Positions 41,997 to 52,419 of a stretch of 55,656 bases of DNA are shown one piece after another; within the stretch, counting starts at the first letter, position 1, and each line of letters opens with the position of its first letter. The position numbers and the translations under genes were made by a program. Origin of the DNA: Chitinophaga pinensis (lineage in GTDB: Bacteria; Bacteroidota; Bacteroidia; 2-12-FULL-35-15); the NCBI GenBank assembly GCA_945885475.1, contig CAMCYR010000020.1, positions 1-55,656 on the forward strand, given 5' to 3'. Under the pieces are notes generated by a model. That model searched no databases. It was not told the DNA's origin and worked only from the letters and a program-made list of their open reading frames with translations.

Positions 41997-44471
41997 ATGT
42001 ACGTAATCAAAAGAGATGGTAACCGCGAATCAGTAAAGTTTGATAAAGTAACAGCTCGCATCCAAAAACTTTGCTACGGTCTTGACCCTATTCACGTAAC
42101 TCCAATCAATGTTGCCATGAAGGTAATTGAAGGAATTTACGAAGGTGTTACCACCAGCGAATTGGATAACTTAGCCGCTGAAACTGCTGCTTCGCTTACC
42201 ACCAAACACCCCGACTATGCGCTATTGGCGTCCCGCATAGCTGTATCCAACTTGCACAAAAACACGAATAAATCGTTTTCGAAAACGATGGAAGCGCTGT
42301 ATAACTACATAGACCCAAAAACTGGAAAAAAGGCACCGCTTATTGCTGATGATGTTCATGAGATCATTCAGAAAAATGCGCAGGAACTTGATTCTACAAT
42401 TATCTACGACCGCGATTTCGGTTATGATTATTTCGGGTTCAAAACATTGGAGCGCTCATATCTTTTAAAACTAAACGGGCAAGTTGCTGAACGCCCTCAG
42501 CACATGGTTATGCGTGTGGCTGTTGGTATTCACAAAGACGATATCGCTTCCGTTATTGAAACGTATAACTTAATGTCTGAACGTTGGTTCACACACGCTA
42601 CTCCTACATTATTCAATGCAGGAACTCCTAAGCCTCAAATGTCTTCTTGCTTTTTATTGACGGTAAAAGATGATAGTATCGATGGTATTTATGATACATT
42701 AAAATCATGTGCTAAAATTTCACAAAGTGCCGGTGGTATCGGCTTGAGTATTCACAACATCCGCGCTACAGGTTCATACATCCGTGGGACAAACGGAACC
42801 TCGAACGGCATCGTTCCGATGTTACGCGTATTCAACGATACGGCTCGTTATGTTGACCAAGGTGGTGGAAAACGTAAAGGTTCTTTCGCTATTTACTTAG
42901 AGCCTTGGCATGCTGATATCTATGAATTCCTTGATCTTCGTAAGAACACAGGTAAAGAAGAAGCACGTGCGCGTGATTTGTTCACGGCCATGTGGACACC
43001 TGATTTATTCATGAAACGTGTAGAAGAAAATAGTACGTGGTCTTTATTCTGCCCGAACGAAGCACCAGGATTGGCTGATTGTTGGGGAGCTGAATTCGAA
43101 GCATTATATACGCGTTACGAACAAGAAGGTAAGGCGCGCAAAACAATTCAGGCACGTGAACTTTGGGCTGCAATCATCGATTCACAAATCGAGACAGGTA
43201 ATCCTTACATGCTTTACAAAGATGCTTGTAACGGAAAAAGCAATCAACAAAATTTGGGTACGATCAAGTCTTCAAACTTGTGTACCGAAATTATTGAATA
43301 CACTGCACCAGACGAAATCGCAGTTTGTAACTTGGCTTCTATCGCATTGCCTCGCTTTGTGGAAGATGGAAAATTTGATCACCAACGATTATTCGACATC
43401 ACGTACGTAATCACAAAAAATTTAAATAAAATCATCGACCGCAATTATTATCCGGTTGCTGAAGCACGCAACTCTAACATGCGTCACCGCCCTATCGGCA
43501 TTGGCGTGCAAGGATTAGCGGATGCCTTCATCTTAATGCGTTTCCCTTTCGATTCTCCTGAAGCAGTTCAGCTGAACAAAGAAATACACGAAACAATTTA
43601 TTATGCTGCAATGACTGCTTCTAAAGATCTTGCAAAATTAGAAGGACCGTATGAAACGTTCGCGGGTTCACCGGTATCTAAAGGTGTTTTTCAATTCGAC
43701 ATGTGGAATGTAACACCTTCAAGTCGTTGGGAGTGGGATGTATTGAAAGAAGAAGTAAAAACGCATGGTGTACGGAACTCCTTGTTGTTAGCACCAATGC
43801 CTACCGCTTCTACTTCTCAGATCTTAGGTAACAACGAGTGTTTTGAACCATATACATCAAACATCTATTCAAGAAGAGTATTGTCCGGAGAGTTTGTTAT
43901 TGTTAATAAACACTTATTGAAAGACCTTGTAAAACTTGGAATCTGGAACGATTCATTGAAAAACAAGATCATCATCGCAAATGGCTCTGTGCAAAATATC
44001 GCTGAAATCCCGGATAACGTAAAAGCATTGTATAAAACAGTTTGGGAAATTTCTCAAAAAGTAATTATCAATATGGCTGCTGACCGTGGAGCATATATCT
44101 GTCAGTCACAATCGTTGAACTTGTTTGTACAAGATGCAAACTTCGCGAAACTTTCTTCCATGCATTTCTATGGATGGAAAGCAGGATTAAAAACGGGAAT
44201 GTATTACTTACGTACAAAAGCTGCTGCGGATGCAATTAAATTTACTGCGGATGCTGCTGCTGCAAAAGAAATTCCTGAAGGAACAACTGTTGCTACTGCA
44301 GCAACTGAAGTGTTAGGCAATGAAGATGTTTTAGTAATGGAACGTCAACAACAAATCAGCGCTGAACGTCAAGCACTGTTGGAAGCTGAAGCTGAAAAAG
44401 CGGCGCTCATTGCGGCTCAGATCACTTGTTCAATTGATAACAAGGATGATTGTGAGGCCTGTGGTAGTTAG
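41997..44471 (+). CDS. nrdA: Ribonucleotide reductase class I, large (catalytic) subunit
   Basis: The 824-residue product begins with an ATP-cone (about 1-95; [20 protein letters not shown]), the allosteric activity site. The barrel carries [20 protein letters not shown] (first redox Cys), [20 protein letters not shown], and the catalytic [20 protein letters not shown] (Asn, Cys, Glu, second redox Cys). Then comes [20 protein letters not shown] and a C-terminal tail with CEAC, the thioredoxin-reducible pair. It reduces ribonucleoside diphosphates using the radical of NrdB. It is the last gene of the nrdB-nrdA operon and is followed by a strong terminator. An Ala/Glu-rich linker precedes the tail. 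Confidence 0.95.
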   Translation: MYVIKRDGNRESVKFDKVTARIQKLCYGLDPIHVTPINVAMKVIEGIYEGVTTSELDNLAAETAASLTTKHPDYALLASRIAVSNLHKNTNKSFSKTMEALYNYIDPKTGKKAPLIADDVHEIIQKNAQELDSTIIYDRDFGYDYFGFKTLERSYLLKLNGQVAERPQHMVMRVAVGIHKDDIASVIETYNLMSERWFTHATPTLFNAGTPKPQMSSCFLLTVKDDSIDGIYDTLKSCAKISQSAGGIGLSIHNIRATGSYIRGTNGTSNGIVPMLRVFNDTARYVDQGGGKRKGSFAIYLEPWHADIYEFLDLRKNTGKEEARARDLFTAMWTPDLFMKRVEENSTWSLFCPNEAPGLADCWGAEFEALYTRYEQEGKARKTIQARELWAAIIDSQIETGNPYMLYKDACNGKSNQQNLGTIKSSNLCTEIIEYTAPDEIAVCNLASIALPRFVEDGKFDHQRLFDITYVITKNLNKIIDRNYYPVAEARNSNMRHRPIGIGVQGLADAFILMRFPFDSPEAVQLNKEIHETIYYAAMTASKDLAKLEGPYETFAGSPVSKGVFQFDMWNVTPSSRWEWDVLKEEVKTHGVRNSLLLAPMPTASTSQILGNNECFEPYTSNIYSRRVLSGEFVIVNKHLLKDLVKLGIWNDSLKNKIIIANGSVQNIAEIPDNVKALYKTVWEISQKVIINMAADRGAYICQSQSLNLFVQDANFAKLSSMHFYGWKAGLKTGMYYLRTKAAADAIKFTADAAAAKEIPEGTTVATAATEVLGNEDVLVMERQQQISAERQALLEAEAEKAALIAAQITCSIDNKDDCEACGS

Positions 44472-44497
44472 TCATTAATATGTAATTATAATCTCCA

Positions 44498-44527
44498 AAC
44501 CCTCGCAATATGCGGGGGTTTTGTTTT
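44498..44527 (+). terminator. Terminator of the nrdB-nrdA operon
   Basis: AACCCTCGCA (44498-44507), loop ATA and TGCGGGGGTT (44511-44520) form a 10-bp stem with one G-T pair, followed by a T-rich tract. Confidence 0.88.
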
Positions 44528-45014
44528 TAGATGTCGCCCCGATTGGACTGGGATTCATATATCCCAGTTTATATAAACAGGGCGCACGTTCGGAACTATT
44601 TTATATAATTGATGATTTAGTATAAAAATGGAAATAATTTTTTTGTGTATGGCTTTCTGAACGTATCATCGATTTCACTGTTTACAACATCACTTATGAA
44701 TTCCTCAGTCGTATATTTATCCAGGACTTTCTAACAATTTTTGAAAAGAAATAAAAAAACGTTTCGATGAACAATTTAGAATGCGGCGCAAAATAATACT
44801 TCATTTCTTTACTGGTCTAATTTGAAAAATAAATTTCATTTCCCTTTAAAAGTTCCAGTTTATTCAAAATAAGTAGCTCTATATAGTAAATCTACACGAC
44901 CTTTTTTGAGCATCTTTAATCCTAAATTGTACTATTCATATGTATCTAAAACTACTTCCAATAAGGCCTTTTTACTATCTTTACTATCTATCCCTAGGAT
45001 AAGAAAATACAAAT
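44528..45014. other. Intergenic region after nrdA
   Basis: No credible ORF. One hairpin, ACTGGGAT (44547-44554) with ATCCCAGT (44561-44568) around TCATAT, is perfect but has no T run after it. The rest is AT-rich. It holds nothing else I can name. Confidence 0.5.
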
Positions 45015-45839
45015 ATGAAAAAATACCTAGCTATTTTCATTTCTATTATCACTTCTGCAGTTTCTTTTGCCCAAAAAGATAAAATATATAAATCATTTGA
45101 AGAAGCATTCAGAAACCCTTCACAGGTTTATCATTTAAAAATTGTATACAAAGGATTGGATTCTATCCCCTCAGATATATACAAACTTGTGAACCTTGAA
45201 ATATTAGAATTGAACAACAATGATTTAATTACTTTACCACCTGAACTTTCATTGCTTCATAATCTCAAAGAATTAAATCTGTTCCGAAACAAATTGACAG
45301 CTTTACCAACAAATTTTGGTGAATTTAAAAAATTAGATCGCTGCATTTTAAGTAGCAATAAACTCAAACAATTACCTCCAAGTATTGGCAAAATAAATAC
45401 GTTGAAGGAGCTATCGATCAAAGACAATCAACTTACTTCTTTACCCGATGAGATTTGTAACTTAGAAAAACTGGAACAACTTTTCTTATCCTATAATGAT
45501 ATTAAAACACTGCCGGATAGCATTGGGAAATTAATAAATTTAGAACAACTATACATTGGCAACAATGACTTACAATCTCTCCCACCCTCACTATCTAACT
45601 TAAGCAATATGAAATATTTTTATTTGGGAAGAAACGAATTAATGGAATTTCCAATTTCAATATGTAGCATGACCAGATTAAATGAACTTGATGTAGCCTA
45701 TTCCGGTGCAATGGGTTTTTTACCCCAGTGTATAAAAAACATCACTTTACTGGACGTCCTAATTATTGATTATGGACAGTCCCTCCCTTTTCAACAATCT
45801 CGTTTCCACAACCCTTCTCTCAAAGTAATTATAAAATAA
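45015..45839 (+). CDS. Secreted leucine-rich-repeat protein
   Basis: The 274-residue product has a Sec signal peptide ending at SFAQ and then about eight leucine-rich repeats of roughly 23 residues (LNNLEILELNNNDLITLPPE-type; the consensus LxxLxxLxLxxNxLxxLPxxI is visible from about residue 50 to 250). It is the short, bacterial/plant-like LRR type, forming a solenoid for protein binding. There is no T9SS tail, lipobox or membrane anchor, so it may be periplasmic or released. The partner is unknown. It stands alone between a long gap and the convergent outer-membrane protein gene. Confidence 0.88.
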   Translation: MKKYLAIFISIITSAVSFAQKDKIYKSFEEAFRNPSQVYHLKIVYKGLDSIPSDIYKLVNLEILELNNNDLITLPPELSLLHNLKELNLFRNKLTALPTNFGEFKKLDRCILSSNKLKQLPPSIGKINTLKELSIKDNQLTSLPDEICNLEKLEQLFLSYNDIKTLPDSIGKLINLEQLYIGNNDLQSLPPSLSNLSNMKYFYLGRNELMEFPISICSMTRLNELDVAYSGAMGFLPQCIKNITLLDVLIIDYGQSLPFQQSRFHNPSLKVIIK

Positions 45840-45940
45840 AAACGTACTTTTAAATTATCCATGAAAGAAAAAAACATTACGGCTGGAACAAAGGCATTTT
45901 TAAATGATCACAGAAATAGGGTAACTGCGGCAAATAGAAA

Positions 45941-48900
45941 TTAAAAATATGCCCTTACTTGTGCTCCACCCGTATGAATTATTTTCGTGCCTTCTGATTT
46001 GCGTCCGTCATACGTTAAACTCAACTGCAAATTATTCGATAAGGTTCTTTGATATGCAACTCCCCAAGTAATATTCTGACCGGTTTTTAGCGCGTCCAAC
46101 ATCTCAAATGCCAGAGAAGTATTTTGAACGCCATCAAACTTGATCTTTATAAAATTGCCTTTCAGATTCAAACTTCCTTTTTGAAGCACATTGTATTTCA
46201 GCTCCACTCCATAATCTTGTAGTTCTGCTTTTTGTCCACCCAGCTCTGCCTTGTTTTTTCTTTCTGTATAGCGAAAAGATACTGTCGCACGAAAAGCTGT
46301 ATTCGGTTGGTAGCTGATTTTGGGTTCTGCTTCGTAATATAAAATAGAAAAATCACGGCTAGAAAAATATTGCGAACTGCTTTTTTTATTCCCATCCTTA
46401 TAGGATAAATTCCAACTAAATTCTTTACTGATATTCCAGCGCAAGCGGCCTTCTTTAAACATGTTCACACGCGAATCGAATCCATTTACTAACAACGATT
46501 TATTTCTAGAATCCTGAAAAGTAAGGTCCAAACCAAATACAGGACTAAGTTGATTAATAAAAAATGTGTTTCTGAATGAAGAATTAAGCGTTACCAGAGT
46601 GCTGTCATTTGTCTCCGCTAAAAATGGATTATACGCCTTCGACAAATCGTTTTCATTTGATTTACGATCTATCCGGTAGGATGCCTGATCAGAAACACGC
46701 GAAAGTAGTTTCTTGATCCCCTTCTTGTTCGACCAAAGTGCGGAAGGTTTTAATGTAAGCGTCTGACTGAATTGATTACTGTATACTTTAATATAATCAC
46801 TTGTGGGGGTGTAAACTTTAATATAATCAGCTGTATTCGCGAATGTGGCTATTTCAAATTCATCCAGCTCTTTAATTCCGTTTTCATTATAATCGTTCCA
46901 CACATAAACACCTTGCCCCACGGCAACAAGTATATATGAAAATTCTTTTTTTATTTCTAATCCTGAGCCTATTTCATAAAAAGTACTTGAATAAATAAAT
47001 CCTTTCCACAACCTGAAATTATATTCCGCACGAGCTACCAGGGAGTTATCCGGCTTTTGACCTGTGAGCAAGGGATCTGTAATTTTAAGTTCACGATAGG
47101 CAGCATTTAATTTCAATTGATTGTTCGAATTCTTGATCAAATCAAGATAACCGCCAATACTTTTTGCTGCTGCTGTTCGCACTAAAAGTGGTGCACCCAA
47201 ATTGTTTCTCACCGCATAATCTGTCCGCTGCTTATAATTTATTCCATATCTATTTTTTGTAGTATCTGCATTTTGCATATAGGCTTGCCACTCCCAAAAC
47301 TGATAGCTATTTGACAAAAGTGAATCCTTTTTACTCAAGGCAAATTTATTCTGTTCAAACTCATCTTTCAATCCAACTGTAAACCATTTTATTTTTTGCG
47401 AAACGCCACTTTTGTGTCTGTAAAAATTAGTGTTCGTAGCACTTGCAGAACTTAATAAACTTCCATCGTAAAGTACCGCAAATCCTTTTTTAGATAATGC
47501 GATAGTTGCATTGTGCTTGTTGGCATTGTAATTAGTTCCTTCAAAAAATGCATTGAACCTATAACCAATCGAGCCAAGTCCTTTTTTAGCAAGACCAAAA
47601 GAGGCACCAACAATATGTTGGTCATCTACCTGCAATGAGCTTCCTCTGTTCCAGTCGCGCTCAAATTCGATACTCCTGTAGCGTTCGATTGGAGAAAAAT
47701 ATTTTTGGACAAACTCATAGTTAACATTTGTCAGAAACAATAATGGCGCGACAGTATCAATCTGTTTTTTTGAAAGCGGTTTTGCACGATCAAAATTCAC
47801 CTTCAACCCAAAACCAACATCGTCCTCGCTATTCGCTGCAGAAAATGTATTGATGTCGTTTTTACTTATTGCGCCCTCAAAAGAGATCCTGCTGAATTTG
47901 TTTAATTCATAATCAAAGCCGGCAGTTACCATTTGTTTTTGTTTTGGAGTAGCCAATTGGATCACCGGCTCATAATTTCCATTCGGAATATTTGTGATCG
48001 TATCTGGCATTATCCACTGAAACACTTTTCCATTTGCACTAGATAAAACCTGAATATAGTTTCCTTTATTTGCACCAACATTACTGTATGTTACCCTAAA
48101 ATGGGCGCTATCAACTATACTATTGCTCAGGTAATATTTGGTCGGACTATAAATAAATACATCAGGGAAAAATTGAGTGCCAATCGTTGAATCGGATTTA
48201 TAATACAACACCTCATCGCTGTTAAAAGCAACACTATCGATACTAGGAGTAACTGCCAACGACAATGTATCACCAATTTCTGAGAGCAATTTTTTTTGTG
48301 CTGGTGAGAGATCCTGCTGCAGTGGTTGATTCTTGCTATCCTGCTCTGAATACACATGCAAATGTGTTCTAAATTTATTTTGTTCGTATTCGTTTGCGAA
48401 ATGAATGAGTGAACGCGCATAATTCTTATCGGAATATTGAAATTCAATCACGATTCGCTTGTCCTTAGTGATGAGTTGTTTTGCCGTGAATGTAATTTCG
48501 GAAGTATTATAGTTGACCACATAATCATTCTCTTGTCCTCTATCCATAAGCCGTCCATCAATATATACTTTTTCAGTACCCGACAAAATAATTATAAACG
48601 GTTCATTTTCTGCACCACGCAAACGATAAGGTCCCTGATTATTTTCTATTCCCTGAATTTGATTTCGCGCAAATTTTCCCCGCGAAACGGCAGCGCTTAA
48701 TCCTGTTTTATAAATGCCTTGTTTACTAAGATCTTTATTGTCAGCATTTACTTTTTGAGTAGTGGAAAAACTAACACCTTGTGCTTTTTTATTGAAATTC
48801 ATAAAATAACCAAAGGGACGCATCATCTGAAAATCTCCCGCAATCAATTTTGTGTTTTGATTTGAGAGCTGAATAAATACTTTATCAAACTCTTGCAATT

Positions 48901-49498
48901 GCTGTGTATTTCCGTCCGGCTGAATCGGTATATTATTGTCCGTTGCAGCCAAAAGAATATCAACGTTATTATTCAGATGTCCGGACAACTGTAGATTTAA
49001 ATTTGAATTCACCACCACATCCTGATTATTGCCGAATGAAATGCCGCGGGAAATACTTCCGCTTTTATCTAAGCCTTCCATTTTAAAAATGTCATCATTT
49101 TTAGATTCTATGGAATAACTGAATGGATTTGTATTTCCTTTGATATCCGGTTTTATGCGACTAATATCTTTGTGTTTTGTTTCAGAAGAAAACAAATAAG
49201 GAAATATTTTGTAAGTAAATCTTAGGCTGTCAGTAGAGATGTTATTTTCCATCATTTTTTTCCGATTCAGGATAACGATCCCTTCAGCATGATTTATTTT
49301 AAAATAGGAAGTATCCAAAGCGACTCCGGAAGAAGACATTAATTTGAAAGATCCGGGAACCAAACTAAGTGAATCGAGTTGAAGTGTATCCGAACTTGGA
49401 GTATATTGTTTAAAGCGGCTGTTCCCCGTATATTGCGAATAACCACCAATACAGAAAAAAAGAAAGAGAAAAACCGGTATTATTCTTCGCACTATCAC
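45941..49498 (-). CDS. Very large outer-membrane beta-barrel protein, conserved but uncharacterised
   Basis: The 1185-residue product has a signal peptide ending at GYSQ. It contains SISRGISFGNNQDVVVNSNL and NNIPIQPDGNTQQLQEFDKV, an unusual motif block shared, as I recall, with SprA and related large Bacteroidota outer-membrane proteins. Most of the remainder (about 500-1185) is alternating amphipathic strands with aromatic ends, typical of a large beta-barrel. The C-terminus ends in Phe (GGAQVRAYF), a BAM-type signal. At 1185 residues it is about half the size of SprA, so it is not SprA itself. A role in transport or surface assembly is inferred. It is divergent from exonuclease III, 96 bp away. 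Confidence 0.72.
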   Translation of the reverse strand: MIVRRIIPVFLFLFFCIGGYSQYTGNSRFKQYTPSSDTLQLDSLSLVPGSFKLMSSSGVALDTSYFKINHAEGIVILNRKKMMENNISTDSLRFTYKIFPYLFSSETKHKDISRIKPDIKGNTNPFSYSIESKNDDIFKMEGLDKSGSISRGISFGNNQDVVVNSNLNLQLSGHLNNNVDILLAATDNNIPIQPDGNTQQLQEFDKVFIQLSNQNTKLIAGDFQMMRPFGYFMNFNKKAQGVSFSTTQKVNADNKDLSKQGIYKTGLSAAVSRGKFARNQIQGIENNQGPYRLRGAENEPFIIILSGTEKVYIDGRLMDRGQENDYVVNYNTSEITFTAKQLITKDKRIVIEFQYSDKNYARSLIHFANEYEQNKFRTHLHVYSEQDSKNQPLQQDLSPAQKKLLSEIGDTLSLAVTPSIDSVAFNSDEVLYYKSDSTIGTQFFPDVFIYSPTKYYLSNSIVDSAHFRVTYSNVGANKGNYIQVLSSANGKVFQWIMPDTITNIPNGNYEPVIQLATPKQKQMVTAGFDYELNKFSRISFEGAISKNDINTFSAANSEDDVGFGLKVNFDRAKPLSKKQIDTVAPLLFLTNVNYEFVQKYFSPIERYRSIEFERDWNRGSSLQVDDQHIVGASFGLAKKGLGSIGYRFNAFFEGTNYNANKHNATIALSKKGFAVLYDGSLLSSASATNTNFYRHKSGVSQKIKWFTVGLKDEFEQNKFALSKKDSLLSNSYQFWEWQAYMQNADTTKNRYGINYKQRTDYAVRNNLGAPLLVRTAAAKSIGGYLDLIKNSNNQLKLNAAYRELKITDPLLTGQKPDNSLVARAEYNFRLWKGFIYSSTFYEIGSGLEIKKEFSYILVAVGQGVYVWNDYNENGIKELDEFEIATFANTADYIKVYTPTSDYIKVYSNQFSQTLTLKPSALWSNKKGIKKLLSRVSDQASYRIDRKSNENDLSKAYNPFLAETNDSTLVTLNSSFRNTFFINQLSPVFGLDLTFQDSRNKSLLVNGFDSRVNMFKEGRLRWNISKEFSWNLSYKDGNKKSSSQYFSSRDFSILYYEAEPKISYQPNTAFRATVSFRYTERKNKAELGGQKAELQDYGVELKYNVLQKGSLNLKGNFIKIKFDGVQNTSLAFEMLDALKTGQNITWGVAYQRTLSNNLQLSLTYDGRKSEGTKIIHTGGAQVRAYF

Positions 49499-49594
49499 AA
49501 ATTTAAAAGTACAAATTATGTGCGAACAAATGCATTTTATACATTTGTTCGGATTATTAACAAAAACTCACAAACCTATTATATACGTTTTAAA

Positions 49595-50362
49595 ATGGCA
49601 AAAATTATATCATACAACCTAAATGGCATCCGTTCGGCAATGAGCAAGGGATTAATGGAGTGGCTTAAAGCCGCAAATCCGGATGTATTATGTATACAAG
49701 AGCTAAAAGCAGAACCGAGTCAATTGGATGTTTCCATTTTTGAAAATGCCGGCTATCACCATTTTTGGTATCCCGCCCAAAAAAAAGGTTATAGCGGGGT
49801 TGCCATTTTCAGTAAACAAAAACCCGATCATGTCGAATATGGATGTGGGATTGCTGAATATGATTTTGAAGGAAGAGTGATCCGTGCCGACTATGGGGAT
49901 ATTTCAATAATGAGCGTCTACCATCCGAGTGGCAGCAGCGGTGAAGACCGGCAAGAATTCAAGATGAAATGGCTTGGTGATTTTCAAAAATATATTGATA
50001 AATTAAAACAAGAACGACCAAAGCTCATCATTTGCGGTGATTACAACATTTGCCATCAACCGATTGATATCCATAACCCTAAGAATAACGCCAACAGTAG
50101 CGGATTTTTGCCCGAAGAAAGAACTTGGATCGATACGTTTATGAAGAACGGCTTCATTGATAGCTTCAGGCATTTTAATAAAGAGCCACATAACTATAGT
50201 TGGTGGAGTTTTAGAGCCAATTCAAGAGCAAAAAACCTGGGCTGGAGGATTGACTATAACCTGGTAAGTGCAAACTTAGAATCAAAAATGAAACGAGCGA
50301 CTATTTTAGCTGAAGCGAAGCACTCCGACCACTGCCCTGTCGTTTTGGAAATTGATTTATAA
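49595..50362 (+). CDS. xth: Exodeoxyribonuclease III (AP endonuclease)
   Basis: The start is placed at the ATG at 49595 (MAKIISYNLNGIRSAMSKGL); the 72 extra upstream codons overlap the divergent gene and are not family-like. The 255-residue product is an ExoIII/APE1-type EEP nuclease with IISYNLNGIRSA, CIQELKAEPSQ (metal Glu), SVYHPSGSSGED, CGDYNICHQPIDIHNPKNN (catalytic Asp and Asn), WWSFRANSRAKNLGWRIDY and SDHCPVVLEI (catalytic Asp-His). It cleaves at abasic sites in base-excision repair and degrades 3' ends. Length and motifs match the family. Confidence 0.94.
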   Translation: MAKIISYNLNGIRSAMSKGLMEWLKAANPDVLCIQELKAEPSQLDVSIFENAGYHHFWYPAQKKGYSGVAIFSKQKPDHVEYGCGIAEYDFEGRVIRADYGDISIMSVYHPSGSSGEDRQEFKMKWLGDFQKYIDKLKQERPKLIICGDYNICHQPIDIHNPKNNANSSGFLPEERTWIDTFMKNGFIDSFRHFNKEPHNYSWWSFRANSRAKNLGWRIDYNLVSANLESKMKRATILAEAKHSDHCPVVLEIDL

Positions 50363-50441
50363 AAAATTGCCATTCATCAGCCATAAATCAGTATCTGTCC
50401 TAAATCTTTATCAATTCGTTATGAAATTTGCATATTAACTA

Positions 50442-50449
50442 TATCTTTG
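50442..50449 (+). promoter_or_regulatory. -7 box of the peptide-binding lipoprotein gene
   Basis: TATCTTTG at 50442-50449 fits TAnnTTTG and lies 36 bp before the ATG at 50486. No TTG at 20 nt upstream. Confidence 0.4.
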
Positions 50450-50485
50450 TAGTCCAAAAAAATATGTACTTAGAAATACACTGAT

Positions 50486-52246
50486 ATGAAAAAAGTAATT
50501 TACTCCTTGTTAATTTTTATTGTTGCAGGATTATTTTCATCGTGCGGAAATGGAAAATCCAATGCGGGATCCTCACGGGAAGCAAAAGGTGGCGTTTTTT
50601 ATGGAGGAGTTTTTAAAATGAATGAGGTAGAAGATTTCAGAAATCTCTACCCTTTAAATATTACAGAAGTAACGTCTCACCGCATTGCAAACCAAGTCTA
50701 CGAAGGCTTAGTAAAACTTTCACAAAGCGACTTATCAGTTATTCCTTGTTTAGCTGAAAATTGGGAGAAAAATGCCGACGCAAGCCAATGGACTTTTCAT
50801 TTACGTAAAGGCATAAAATTTCATGATGACCCTTGCTTTTCTGAGGGCAAAGGACGCGAAGTAACGGCCAAAGACTTTATTTACTGTTTCGAAAAACTTT
50901 GTACTTCCAGTTCTGAAAATCAACAATTTGGCAATACTTTCAAGGATCGTGTAATTGGTGCAAATGAATATTTTCAATCTACAATCGATAAAAAACCATT
51001 AACTGGAGGTGTTTCAGGTATTAAAGTAATTGATGACTATACTATTCAAATAAATTTACTTCATCCGTTCGCTGGATTTCTAAACATCTTAAGCACTGCA
51101 GGTTGTTGGATCTATCCTCAGGAAGCATTAGAAAAGTATGCTGTTGATATGCGTGTTAAATGTGTTGGAACAGGTCCTTTCCAAGTAAAAAGCATCAAAG
51201 AGGGTGAAGCAGTAATCCTGGAACGTAACGAAAACTATTGGAATGTTGATGAATTCGGTAATCAGTTACCATACCTTGATGCTCTAAAATACACATTCAT
51301 CAAAGAAAAGAAATCAGAATTATTAGAATTTAAAAGAGGAAATCTGGATATGATCTTCCGTTTGCCAATCGAAATGATCCCGGACATCCTGGGAGAACTT
51401 GGAAGTGCTAAGGAAGGAAACGCTCCTTTCGAAATGCAGGTTGTTCCGGCAATGAGTACCTTTTACTATGGCTTCCAGCACCAAAGCACTATTTTTGACA
51501 AAAAAGAAGTTCGTTTGGCTTTCAACTATGCTATAGACCGTGAGAAAATTGTGAACTATACGTTGCAGGGCGAAGGCGTACCGGGGAATTACGGGATAGT
51601 TCCTCCATCATTTAAAGATTATGATTCAAAAGCATTAAAAGGATATACACTTGATATCGATAAAGCTCGTAATTATATGGCGACTGCTGGTTATCCTGAT
51701 GGGAAAGGATTCCCGAAATTAACATTGCAGATCAATAGCGGTGGTGGCGACAGAAATATTCAAACAGCTGAAGTTATTCAAAAAATGTTGAAAGAAAATC
51801 TGAATATTGATATTGAGATCAATGTAATGCCTTTCGCAGGGCACTTGGAAAGCGTTGAAACAGGTAAAGCACAATTCTGGAGATCAGGATGGACTGCGGA
51901 TTACCCGGATCCTGAAACATTCCTTACTTTGCTATACAGTAAACATATTCCGGAAAAACTATCTGACAAATCATTCTTAAATACTGTGCGTTATAAAAGC
52001 GTAAGATTTGACTCCTTATTTTCGGCTGCAATGCAGGAAGTGGATGACAAAAAACGTTTCGATCTATACCGTCAAGCTGATCAACAAGCAATTGATGATG
52101 GCGCGATTATGCCTATTTTCTATGATGAACACTACCGTTTAGTTCAAATGAACGTAAAAAACTTCCCATCAAATGCAATGGAATACCGTGACATGACGCG
52201 TGTTTTTATCCAGCCTGAGGAGGAAAAATCTGAAGCAAAAAAATAA
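50486..52246 (+). CDS. ABC-type peptide/oligopeptide substrate-binding lipoprotein
   Basis: The 586-residue product has a lipobox FSSC (Cys about residue 20) and the SBP_bac_5 fold: ITEVTSHRIANQVYEGLVKL, LAENWEKNADASQWTFHLRK, GIKFHDD, AKDFIYCFEKL, CVGTGPFQVKSIKEGEAVIL, RNENYW, VRLAFNYAIDREKIVNYTL, GIVPPS and FWRSGWTADYPDPETFLTLL. These families bind peptides, nickel or sugars and feed an ABC permease. No permease or ATPase gene is adjacent in this window, so it is an orphan here. It is probably anchored in the inner or outer membrane. A perfect terminator follows. Confidence 0.92.
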   Translation: MKKVIYSLLIFIVAGLFSSCGNGKSNAGSSREAKGGVFYGGVFKMNEVEDFRNLYPLNITEVTSHRIANQVYEGLVKLSQSDLSVIPCLAENWEKNADASQWTFHLRKGIKFHDDPCFSEGKGREVTAKDFIYCFEKLCTSSSENQQFGNTFKDRVIGANEYFQSTIDKKPLTGGVSGIKVIDDYTIQINLLHPFAGFLNILSTAGCWIYPQEALEKYAVDMRVKCVGTGPFQVKSIKEGEAVILERNENYWNVDEFGNQLPYLDALKYTFIKEKKSELLEFKRGNLDMIFRLPIEMIPDILGELGSAKEGNAPFEMQVVPAMSTFYYGFQHQSTIFDKKEVRLAFNYAIDREKIVNYTLQGEGVPGNYGIVPPSFKDYDSKALKGYTLDIDKARNYMATAGYPDGKGFPKLTLQINSGGGDRNIQTAEVIQKMLKENLNIDIEINVMPFAGHLESVETGKAQFWRSGWTADYPDPETFLTLLYSKHIPEKLSDKSFLNTVRYKSVRFDSLFSAAMQEVDDKKRFDLYRQADQQAIDDGAIMPIFYDEHYRLVQMNVKNFPSNAMEYRDMTRVFIQPEEEKSEAKK

Positions 52247-52260
52247 GTTAAGTTGTAACA

Positions 52261-52296
52261 AAAAACGCCATTCCGAACTTTCAGAATGGCGTTTTT
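52261..52296 (+). terminator. Terminator after the peptide-binding lipoprotein gene
   Basis: AACGCCATTC and GAATGGCGTT pair around the loop CGAACTTTCA, with an A run before and a T run after. Confidence 0.9.
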
Positions 52297-52389
52297 TATT
52301 GCCCTCCATTTCATAATTATTAACAAATAGTTTGCTTCTTTATGTGGATAAAGAATCTGAATCTCCGTTATACCGCTTCTGATTATCAA

Positions 52390-52397
52390 TAATTTTG
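52390..52397 (+). promoter_or_regulatory. -7 box of the OmpA-family lipoprotein gene
   Basis: TAATTTTG at 52390-52397 fits TAnnTTTG and lies 22 bp before the ATG at 52420. Confidence 0.4.
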
Positions 52398-52419
52398 TTT
52401 TAAATTTAAAATCTGCAAA

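Noticed and set aside
36430-44545. Shared 10-mer GTCGCCCCGA at 36430 and 44533 as a regulatory site
   Set aside because: The flanking sequence differs and two occurrences of a 10-mer in 55 kb give too little support.
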